A stretch of 64,000 nt of DNA from UBA1794 sp964439955 (GTDB lineage Bacteria > Bacteroidota > Bacteroidia > Bacteroidales > Bacteroidaceae), in assembly GCA_964439955.1 (NCBI GenBank), contig CAYTPX010000002.1:62001-126000 (forward strand), read 5' to 3'. Position 1 is the first letter of the stretch; the number at the start of each line of letters is the position of its first letter. A program made the position numbers and the translations under genes. Under the pieces are notes generated by a model. That model searched no databases. It was not told the origin of the DNA and saw only the letters and a list, made by a program, of their open reading frames with translations. Positions 16,988 through 23,676 of this stretch are shown here, piece by piece.

Positions 16988-17833
16988 ATGCAAGAGGAAC
17001 AAGACCAGACAGGGCCGCTCAAGGTCATCTTCAGCTACGATGACGGCGTTTTCTTTAGCTTCTTTTACGACGATGTGGCAGCTTGTACCCATCGTGCCCG
17101 TGATTACGCCATGAATTATGTTTATTCAGGTGAAATGGTGCTCGATAGCGGTTCGCAACAAATACGGGCGGGAAAGGGGGAATGCGTGTTCATTCCTCGC
17201 GACCACCATATCACGATGTACAAAAGACCCTGCGGAGGGGAGCGCTACTGTGGCATCTTTTTAAATTTCAAGCGGGGCTTTTTGCGTGAGATGTTTGCTT
17301 CCGGATTCCGAAACCGGATTCCCCATTCGACACCCAAGCTGGACTCGGGCGTGATAAAACTGCCCGAAACGCCCGAGATAACCAGCCTTTTTACTTCAAT
17401 GTTTCCTTATTTTGACGCGAAAGTAAAGCCGCAGGATGATTTCATGCACCTAAAACTACAAGAAGGTTTACTTGCCCTATTGCATATCGACGAGCGATTT
17501 GCCCCTACGCTTTTTGATTTCAATGAACCATGGAAGATTGACATCTTAGAGTTCATGAACGATAACTACATGTATGAGTTTACTTTGGAGGAACTGGCGC
17601 ATTATACGGGACGGAGTTTGGCCACTTTCAAGCGGGACTTCAAGAAATTAAGCGAACTAACTCCAGAGAAATGGCTGATACGCAAGAGGCTTGAAGTGGC
17701 GTATGCCTTGATAAAGGAGGGCAGGCGGAAAGTAGCTGACGTTTATGCGGCAGTGGGATTCAAGAACCCATCTCACTTTTCCACTGCATTCAAGAAGCAA
17801 TACGGGATTCCTCCGACTGCCGTTTTTACGTAA
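16988..17833 (+). CDS. AraC-family transcriptional regulator
   Basis: A 281-residue protein with an N-terminal cupin-like ligand/dimerisation region (GECVFIPRDHHITMYKRP) and a C-terminal pair of helix-turn-helices (FTLEELAHYTGRSLATFKRDF and DVYAAVGFKNPSHFSTAFKK). It lies 13 nt after tsaD and ends before an intrinsic terminator, so it may be cotranscribed. The ligand and targets are not evident; the exported hydrolase downstream has its own promoter and is not clearly a target. Confidence 0.9.
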   Translation: MQEEQDQTGPLKVIFSYDDGVFFSFFYDDVAACTHRARDYAMNYVYSGEMVLDSGSQQIRAGKGECVFIPRDHHITMYKRPCGGERYCGIFLNFKRGFLREMFASGFRNRIPHSTPKLDSGVIKLPETPEITSLFTSMFPYFDAKVKPQDDFMHLKLQEGLLALLHIDERFAPTLFDFNEPWKIDILEFMNDNYMYEFTLEELAHYTGRSLATFKRDFKKLSELTPEKWLIRKRLEVAYALIKEGRRKVADVYAAVGFKNPSHFSTAFKKQYGIPPTAVFT

Positions 17834-17864
17834 CCTGTATTCCCTACACCTAAATTCTCCCGAC

Positions 17865-17894
17865 CCCGGCCTTACAAAGGCCGGGATCTTTCTT
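17865..17894 (+). terminator. Terminator after the AraC gene
   Basis: Nine-bp stem CCCGGCCTT/AAGGCCGGG (17865-17873 with 17877-17885) followed by a T-rich tract. Confidence 0.75.
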
Positions 17895-17986
17895 TTCCGG
17901 ATTCCTTTTTCCATCATTCCACAGGGATGGACTTCTGGAAAAAGGACTTTGAGCCGTACAGAAATGCGACTCCCAATTTTCCCCTT

Positions 17987-17994
17987 TATCTTTG
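17987..17994 (+). promoter_or_regulatory. -7 box of the exported hydrolase gene
   Basis: TATCTTTG is an exact -7 match, 28 nt before ATG 18022. Confidence 0.65.
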
Positions 17995-18021
17995 CCTTCG
18001 TAAACCCAAATAGACAGACAC

Positions 18022-19095
18022 ATGAAGAAATTAGCCATCGCCTTCCTGGCATACCTATGCTGCGCTGGAAACATGGGAGCAGCAGCCCCCCAACCGGATA
18101 ACCTCAATCCAGAAGATATGAACCAAGATTTGAAGCTAACACAGGAGTGGGATAAGATTTTCCCCAAAAGCGAGAAGGTCTCCCACAGCAAAGTTACGTT
18201 CCGCAACCGCTATGGCATTACGCTTGCAGCCGACCTTTATATCCCTAAGGAAACACCGGAAGGGAAAATGGCCGCTTTGGCTGTCTGCGGCCCGTTTGGC
18301 GCGGTCAAGGAACAAGTTTCCGGGCTTTATGCACAGGCGATGGCCGAACGGGAATTCCTCACGATAGCATTCGACCCTTCCTATACGGGCGAGAGTGCCG
18401 GCGAGCCGCGTTATGTGGCTTCGCCCGACATTAATACGGAAGACTTCTGCGCGGCAGTCGATTACCTTTCCACACGCGACGACGTAGACCCCGGGTGTAT
18501 CGGCATCATCGGCATCTGCGGGTGGGGCGGGATGGCACTCAACGCGGCAGCCATAGACACGCGCATCAAGGCGGCCGTGGCTTCCACCATGTACGACATG
18601 AGCCGGGTCAATGCCAACGGTTATTTTGATTCGATGGACGCCGACGCCCGTTACGAGTTGCGCCGCCAGCTCAATGCGCAACGCACGGAAGACGCGAAGA
18701 AGGGGACGTATGCCTTGGCCGGGGGCGTGGTAGACCCGCTACCCGACGATGCTCCCCAGTTTGTGAAAGACTACTACGACTATTACAAGACAAAACGCGG
18801 CTACCACGTGCGTTCGCTCAATTCAAACAATGGTTGGAACAAGACTTCGGCCCTTTCGTTCATCAATATGCCGTTGCTTAGCTACATCGACGAGATACGC
18901 AATGCCGTGCTGATCGTCCACGGCGAGAAGGCCCATTCCCGCTACTTCAGTGAAGATGCTTTCAAAAGGTTGAAGGGGGACAACAAGGAGCTGGTGATTA
19001 TTCCCGGTGCCACGCATGTCGATCTTTACGACGACAAGGCCGGTGTAATCCCTTACGACAAGATAGAGCAGTTCTTCCGTGAGTATTTGAAGTAA
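18022..19095 (+). CDS. Exported alpha/beta hydrolase, dienelactone-hydrolase-like
   Basis: A secreted hydrolase of 357 residues with an N-terminal signal peptide (MKKLAIAFLAYLCC...GAAAP). The nucleophile elbow reads GICGWGG, so the nucleophile would be Cys166, as in dienelactone hydrolases, not the usual serine. Later motifs VLIVHGEKAHSRYF and IPGATHVDLYD supply the acid and the histidine. The overall pattern resembles the YcjY/UPF0255-like group. Substrate unknown. It has its own promoter and a strong terminator, so it appears to be a single-gene unit. Confidence 0.8.
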   Translation: MKKLAIAFLAYLCCAGNMGAAAPQPDNLNPEDMNQDLKLTQEWDKIFPKSEKVSHSKVTFRNRYGITLAADLYIPKETPEGKMAALAVCGPFGAVKEQVSGLYAQAMAEREFLTIAFDPSYTGESAGEPRYVASPDINTEDFCAAVDYLSTRDDVDPGCIGIIGICGWGGMALNAAAIDTRIKAAVASTMYDMSRVNANGYFDSMDADARYELRRQLNAQRTEDAKKGTYALAGGVVDPLPDDAPQFVKDYYDYYKTKRGYHVRSLNSNNGWNKTSALSFINMPLLSYIDEIRNAVLIVHGEKAHSRYFSEDAFKRLKGDNKELVIIPGATHVDLYDDKAGVIPYDKIEQFFREYLK

Positions 19096-19142
19096 TTCGA
19101 CCCGGTCAATCGGCAGGACGGTACTTACCGGCTTTGCCCGGA

Positions 19143-19191
19143 GGGCAGGCGGCCATGGCACGGCGATGTGCATGGACTGCCTGCCCTTTTT
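19143..19191 (+). terminator. Terminator after the hydrolase gene
   Basis: GGGCAGGC (19143-19150) pairs with GCCTGCCC (19179-19186), with a second internal stem (CCATG/CATGG), followed by five T. Confidence 0.85.
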
Positions 19192-19279
19192 GCCCCTGCA
19201 CGCCATTTCCTTTGCATCTTTTCAGGAAAAGCCCCCGATGAAACCCGGTAAAGTACAAAAGCTTTTTCCGGGAAGCCCC

Positions 19280-19287
19280 TATCTTTG
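19280..19287 (+). promoter_or_regulatory. -7 box of the second Crp-like gene
   Basis: TATCTTTG, an exact match, 27 nt before ATG 19315. Confidence 0.65.
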
Positions 19288-19314
19288 CGCCTCAAACAAA
19301 GCAGTACGGCATAG

Positions 19315-19902
19315 ATGGATAGCAGCCCTATCAACGAATACCGCTTCACGACATCGGATTTGTCCCCTCTTGTAGATTGGATACGGGGCGAGGGGAAAGT
19401 ACGGTTATTGGCGAAAAAAGAATATTTTGTGCGGCAGGATACGCCCTCGCCTATGGTTGGCATATTGGAAAAAGGGATATGCCGTTTTTTGCGTACTGAC
19501 GCGAAAGGCAATGAACACGTGGTCGGTTATGCGTTCTCAGGCAGTTTAATCGGGGAATATACGGCGAATTTGTGCAAGCGGCCTTCTTTGGTTGATATCC
19601 AGGCTGCCACGCGCTGCCATTTGCGCTTGGTCCCTTACGCGCAAATGAAGGCATGGATGGATGCCCGGTCGGACGGCGACCGCATCGGGCGCATTATTGC
19701 GGAACAAATGTTTGCCATGAGTTACAAACGACTGCTGGACAGTTATTGTTGCACTCCGGAGGAGCGTTACCACGACTTGATGGCTCATTATCCGGAACTC
19801 AAGGAGTTGCGTCCGCTCAAGGAAATAGCTTCTTTTATCGGCGTCACCCCGGAAACGGTAAGCATGATTCGCCGGAAAATGCGCGGTGAGCCTAAATCTT
19901 GA
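19315..19902 (+). CDS. Crp/Fnr-family regulator (short)
   Basis: A 195-residue regulator. The N-terminal beta roll includes LLAKKEYFVRQDTPSPMVGIL and a degraded phosphate-binding segment (GSLIGEYTANL); the C-terminal helix-turn-helix is LKEIASFIGVTPETVSMIRRK. It resembles the many Bacteroidetes Crp-like proteins that do not bind cAMP. The downstream SDR has its own -7 box and lies 75 nt further on, so the two may share a function without forming a strict operon. Confidence 0.88.
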   Translation: MDSSPINEYRFTTSDLSPLVDWIRGEGKVRLLAKKEYFVRQDTPSPMVGILEKGICRFLRTDAKGNEHVVGYAFSGSLIGEYTANLCKRPSLVDIQAATRCHLRLVPYAQMKAWMDARSDGDRIGRIIAEQMFAMSYKRLLDSYCCTPEERYHDLMAHYPELKELRPLKEIASFIGVTPETVSMIRRKMRGEPKS

Positions 19903-19934
19903 AATACTTCAAGGAAACCGCTTTTGCTTCGCCT

Positions 19935-19942
19935 TACCTTTG
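19935..19942 (+). promoter_or_regulatory. -7 box of the SDR gene
   Basis: TACCTTTG, an exact match, 35 nt before ATG 19978. Confidence 0.65.
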
Positions 19943-19977
19943 CGGGCGGAAAGGTATAAGACAAAAGAAAGTATTTC

Positions 19978-20712
19978 ATGGAAAGAGTTTTAATCGTAGG
20001 TGCCACTTCTGGCATAGGCCGCGGGATTGCCGAGATGTATGCTTCCCGGCCGGATGTATCTGTTGCCGTTATGGGGCGGAGAGTTGAACTGCTACGGGCT
20101 TTGTCGGAGAGGTTTCCAGGCCGTTGTGTGCCGGTGCCTTGTGACCTGTCGGCTCCGGCTGAAGCCTTGGCCGGATCGCTGGATCAGGCTGCGAGGAGCT
20201 TGGGCGGAGTAGTCGATTGCGTATTCTTGGCCGCAGGAACGGGAGATTTGAACCCCGATTTGGATTATACGTTGGAACGGAGGGCTTTATCGACCAATGT
20301 GATCGGGTGGACTTGTGTGGTGGATTGGGCTCTTGCCTGCTTCAAGCGGCAGGGGCATGGACATTTGGCGGTTATCACTTCGGTGGGAGGCTTGCGCGGA
20401 CAGGGTGGGGCTGCTGCTTATAGCGCAACCAAAGCTTATCAAATCAATTATGTGGAAGGCATCCGTTGTTGGGCGTTCCATTCTGCGCCTTTTGTGCAGG
20501 TAACGGAAATCCGTCCCGGCTTTGTCAATACGGATATGGCCAAAGAGGAGGGGCTCTTTTGGGTCGTTCCCTTGGAGAAAGCGTGCAAGCAGATTATGGT
20601 CGGATTGGATAAAAAGAAAGACTTGGTATATGTGTCCAAGCGTTGGCGCTGGGTGGCAGCGTTGTGGAAACGGTTACCGTTGGGGGTGTTGTTGCGTATG
20701 CGAATCAAATGA
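19978..20712 (+). CDS. Short-chain dehydrogenase/reductase
   Basis: NAD(P)-dependent oxidoreductase with a Rossmann fold, 244 residues. The glycine-rich GATSGIG is at the N-terminus, the catalytic serine lies in ITSVGG, and YSATKAYQ carries the Tyr-Lys pair. GRR after the second strand suggests NADPH preference. The C-terminus (WRWVAALWKRLPLGVLLRMRIK) is basic and hydrophobic, hinting at membrane association. Substrate cannot be named. Confidence 0.9.
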   Translation: MERVLIVGATSGIGRGIAEMYASRPDVSVAVMGRRVELLRALSERFPGRCVPVPCDLSAPAEALAGSLDQAARSLGGVVDCVFLAAGTGDLNPDLDYTLERRALSTNVIGWTCVVDWALACFKRQGHGHLAVITSVGGLRGQGGAAAYSATKAYQINYVEGIRCWAFHSAPFVQVTEIRPGFVNTDMAKEEGLFWVVPLEKACKQIMVGLDKKKDLVYVSKRWRWVAALWKRLPLGVLLRMRIK

Positions 20713-20759
20713 CGGACGCGGTAAAAGTCGCAATGACAAGCAGCTTCTGCATCTTTCCC

Positions 20760-20803
20760 TATCGGGTTTGCTTCTCAAAGAGTAAGGCAAACCCGATATT
20801 TTT
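20760..20803. terminator. Bidirectional terminator between SDR and outer-membrane gene
   Basis: Twelve-bp perfect stem (20760-20771 with 20787-20798, core ATCGGGTTTGC) followed by T5 on the plus strand. It lies between convergent genes. Confidence 0.85.
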
Positions 20804-20859
20804 GAACAATGTATTCCAGATGCACATAAGGGAACGGAATGGGGGAAGGCGGCTGCCCT

Positions 20860-21585
20860 TTAGCGGGTTATGTCGAAAAGATAAGTTGCTTTGATGACGA
20901 TGTTGCGGTGTGCGGAACGTTCGAACTCTGCCGTCGCCCCGTTGTTGAAAATGTCACCCAGCCCGAGGTAATAACGCCCTTCGACGATGAAACTCCCGAA
21001 GCGCCGCGTGTGCCACTCGAAACCTGCCCCGGCCGTAATCCCGTAGTCGAAACGGTGGTCTATGTCGAGCGTGGCGGCTTTTTCACCGTTGGAATAGTTG
21101 GCAAAAGAAGAGTTCTGTATGTAGTCGTCGGTCATATTGACAGATTCTCCGAGGAGGATTCCGATTTGGGGGCCTGCGTGGATGAAACCTTGGAAGCCGT
21201 AGTCCCATCCGAAAGCCATGTGTGCCAAGAAAGGAACCTCCAAGTAGTTGAGTGAGCGGGTGCAGGAGCGGGTCTCACCTTCGTCTTGGGCAGTGACCCA
21301 TCCGTATTGGGTATAATTGACTTCCACTTGCGCGCCGCAAATCATGGAGAAGTATTTTTCAGAGATATAACGTGCCGTAAACCCGAATACGGTGCCCTGC
21401 TTGGTAGCTTGGCGAAAAGAAGGGATAAAGCTGACGGAGGACAAGTTGGCTCCCCCGTTGATTCCTATGGAAAGGTTGTTACGCTGTTCCCCGATTTGTG
21501 CATGAAGCGGCGCATGGCAAAACAGGGCGATGGCAAACAGGAGGAACAGGACATGGACACAGGAGGAGCGCAAGGAAGAATTCAT
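20860..21585 (-). CDS. PorT-like outer-membrane beta-barrel protein
   Basis: A 241-residue protein with a signal peptide (LFLLFAIALFCHAPLHAQ) followed by alternating beta strands typical of the 8-stranded OMP_b-brl_2/PorT group (SIGINGGANLSSVSF, then GFIHAGPQIGILLGE). It ends IKATYLFDITR with alternating hydrophobics. Its start overlaps the stop of the upstream LysM gene as ATGA, so the two are coupled and probably work in the same envelope process. A role in type IX secretion is only suggested by the PorT likeness. Confidence 0.8.
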   Translation of the reverse strand: MNSSLRSSCVHVLFLLFAIALFCHAPLHAQIGEQRNNLSIGINGGANLSSVSFIPSFRQATKQGTVFGFTARYISEKYFSMICGAQVEVNYTQYGWVTAQDEGETRSCTRSLNYLEVPFLAHMAFGWDYGFQGFIHAGPQIGILLGESVNMTDDYIQNSSFANYSNGEKAATLDIDHRFDYGITAGAGFEWHTRRFGSFIVEGRYYLGLGDIFNNGATAEFERSAHRNIVIKATYLFDITR

Positions 21586-22922
21586 TGGATTTCGGTTTTG
21601 ATGATTTCCATCTCTGGCGAGTAATTGATAAAATAGACGCTGCGGTTGATATACCCGCCGTCTTGTGTCCCGATCGGTACAAATTGGAAGCTGTTTTGCA
21701 GCGTGGAGATTTCCGGTTTGCCTTCGGGAAGCAGGAAATGGAGCGCGATGTCGTAGCCCAACATGGCGAACGATGGATATCCACCGGCGGGATTACGCCC
21801 GAACCAATGCTGGAACTTGCCGGTGAAGCGGCGTGCGGAGGGGAAATCGGCATGCGTGTAGAACGCACTGTAAATATAAGTGTCAAGTTGGTGGAAGCGC
21901 AGGAGAAACTGCCCGGCATAGGTCTGCCATTCGGGGTAGCCGAAGAGTTGTATGTTGCGCTTGGGGTTGTCCTTCAACAGGGTAGTGAGCACGGGCATCC
22001 ACTCTTCGAGAATGGCCCGGGAGCCGCCTACCGGGAAGAACAAGTTGGCTTTCTTGCGCTTGAGCCGCCGGGCAAGTTGGTACGAGGTGGTACCGGGGGG
22101 GATGGTTTCGTATGAGACCCCTTTTTCTTCGAAGTAGCCCTTGAAGTCTTTTATCAGTTGCCTTTTGTCGTCTTTGTCTTGTTTCGTGTCGAGGAAGAGC
22201 ACATGTACGTCGGTAAAGTACAGCTCGAAACGTTCCAAGACGGAAGGGTAGAGATAAGGTTGGGGGGTGTTTACCATGTAGAGGTAGGGGTTGTTCTGCA
22301 CGAAGTAATCGTTGGAACTGAACGGGAGCACCATTTTGATGTGGTTGGCGCGGGAGAAATCGGAAATCTGCTTGATATGCCCCCAGTGGTAGCCCCCGAC
22401 AATCAGGTCGGATTGCTTGAGTTCGGGCTTGTCGAGCAGTTCTTTCAGTGAAGAGCCTTCGCCTCCGGTGTCATACACATTGAGGTGCACGGAATAACCC
22501 CGTTGTTTGAGGGTGTCGATACCCAGCAGAAAACCTTCGTAGAAATCCAACATCCGGCTTGCCTCGGGCAGGCTTGTGTCCAAGCCGAAGGGCAAAAGCA
22601 GGCTTACCCGCAGCGGTTTCTCCGGGCTGACCTCTACGGGGGCGGATTGTCCGGAGGGGGTGGGGATGAGGATTTCTTTGCCTATCGGGAAATTGTGGTC
22701 GCTCAGGCCGGGATTTGCCTGGCAAATGGCGTTAGCACTGACGTGGTATATCTGGGTAAGGCGGAAGAGGGTTTCCCCCTTCTTTATGACATGTGTGCGG
22801 CCAGTGCCGCCGCTTTCGCCCGAAAGTGCCTGCGGTTGTTGGGAATGGAGCAGCGTCGAAAATCCGAAAGTCGCAAGGCTTATGCAGAAGAAGCGCCGGA
22901 AAGAGCGAAAAGAGATTTCCAT
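21582..22922 (-). CDS. LysM-domain protein with periplasmic-binding-protein-like fold
   Basis: An envelope protein of 446 residues: signal peptide, one LysM peptidoglycan-binding motif at about 43-87 (THVIKKGETLFRLTQIYHVS...IGKEILIP), then a region resembling a type 1 periplasmic-binding fold or amino-acid ABC receptor (LRVSLLLPFGLD, DLIVGGYHWGHIKQISDFS, IQLFGYPEW). No transporter genes lie nearby, so the binding fold may serve sensing or scaffolding. It has an exact -7 box at 22957-22964 and is translationally coupled to the beta-barrel gene downstream. Confidence 0.82.
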   Translation of the reverse strand: MEISFRSFRRFFCISLATFGFSTLLHSQQPQALSGESGGTGRTHVIKKGETLFRLTQIYHVSANAICQANPGLSDHNFPIGKEILIPTPSGQSAPVEVSPEKPLRVSLLLPFGLDTSLPEASRMLDFYEGFLLGIDTLKQRGYSVHLNVYDTGGEGSSLKELLDKPELKQSDLIVGGYHWGHIKQISDFSRANHIKMVLPFSSNDYFVQNNPYLYMVNTPQPYLYPSVLERFELYFTDVHVLFLDTKQDKDDKRQLIKDFKGYFEEKGVSYETIPPGTTSYQLARRLKRKKANLFFPVGGSRAILEEWMPVLTTLLKDNPKRNIQLFGYPEWQTYAGQFLLRFHQLDTYIYSAFYTHADFPSARRFTGKFQHWFGRNPAGGYPSFAMLGYDIALHFLLPEGKPEISTLQNSFQFVPIGTQDGGYINRSVYFINYSPEMEIIKTEIQ

Positions 22923-22956
22923 GTTCGGTGTAAAAATAGCTATTGAAATTCGTTGG

Positions 22957-22964
22957 CAAAGGTA
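22957..22964 (-). promoter_or_regulatory. -7 box of the LysM operon
   Basis: The minus strand reads TACCTTTG, an exact match; start site near 22950. Confidence 0.65.
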
Positions 22965-23005
22965 TAAAAAATACTTCTTTTCATCTATAATTCCCGAGGA
23001 AACAC

Positions 23006-23013
23006 TACTTTTG
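23006..23013 (+). promoter_or_regulatory. -7 box of the type IX cargo gene
   Basis: TACTTTTG, an exact match. Only nine bases separate the box from ATG 23023, so the transcript would be almost leaderless. The stretch ACACTACTTTTG is shared with the promoter at 5324. Confidence 0.6.
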
Positions 23014-23022
23014 CATGCTGCT

Positions 23023-23667
23023 ATGAAGATGCTTTTTTTAGTTTGCTTCGGATTCCTTCCGGCGTTGCTCTTGGACGCCCAGACTTATGATGCGACTCCC
23101 ACCGCGCATATCACGTTGGATAATGGCCAAAGTGTGGACACTTTGTTGGAGGCGGGTTCGGTTTTCTCGGGAAGGGCACCACTGGAAGTGGAGTTCGATG
23201 CCGGGGTTACGATTGAGAATGACCGCTTGCATTACGACTGGGAGTTTGCCGACAATGCGGATTTCTCCAGCCCCGACCGGGCGTATTCCGAATCTTTTTC
23301 CCGCCGCATCGAACAGATGGGGACGTATTACATACGCTTGACGCTAACCGACCTTGACACGGATTCATCAACGGTCTACCCGGAATTCCAAATCTCCCTT
23401 TCAGAATCAAGCCTTTCCGTACCGAATACGTTTACGCCAAACGGCGACGGGGTACACGACGTGCTGAAGGTAAGCTATGAGTCGCTCATCAGTTTCCAAG
23501 CGGCCGTGTTCAACCGATGGGGGAAGAAGGTCTATTCGTGGGATAATCCCGATGAAGGATGGGATGGGCGCGGATGCGCGACGGGAGTTTATTTCATTGT
23601 GGTGAAAGCCACGGGAGGCGACGGACAGGAATATGTGGTGAAACAAGCGGTCAATCTACTGCGATGA
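23023..23667 (+). CDS. Secreted protein with type IX secretion type B sorting domain
   Basis: A 214-residue protein: signal peptide (MKMLFLVCFGFLPALLLDAQ), an Ig/PKD-like region (PLEVEFDAG...LHYDWEFADNADF), and a CHU_C/gliding-motility-associated C-terminal domain from about residue 135 (VPNTFTPNGDGVHDVLKV, VFNRWGKKVYSWDNPDEGWDG, GVYFIVVKATG). This C-terminal module is the type B signal exported by the type IX system. Apart from the sorting domain it is almost a single-domain cargo. ATG 23023 is fixed by the -7 box just upstream. uvrA follows after 9 nt. Confidence 0.88.
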   Translation: MKMLFLVCFGFLPALLLDAQTYDATPTAHITLDNGQSVDTLLEAGSVFSGRAPLEVEFDAGVTIENDRLHYDWEFADNADFSSPDRAYSESFSRRIEQMGTYYIRLTLTDLDTDSSTVYPEFQISLSESSLSVPNTFTPNGDGVHDVLKVSYESLISFQAAVFNRWGKKVYSWDNPDEGWDGRGCATGVYFIVVKATGGDGQEYVVKQAVNLLR

Positions 23668-23676
23668 AGAAGCCCG

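Noticed and set aside
16988..17833. AraC regulator as the controller of the exported hydrolase at 18.0 kb
   Set aside because: The two are separated by a terminator and a separate promoter, and no AraC site could be identified.
17880..18010. A further 22-nt array after the AraC gene
   Set aside because: T- and A-rich words recur, but I could not find a repeated word in exact 22-nt register.
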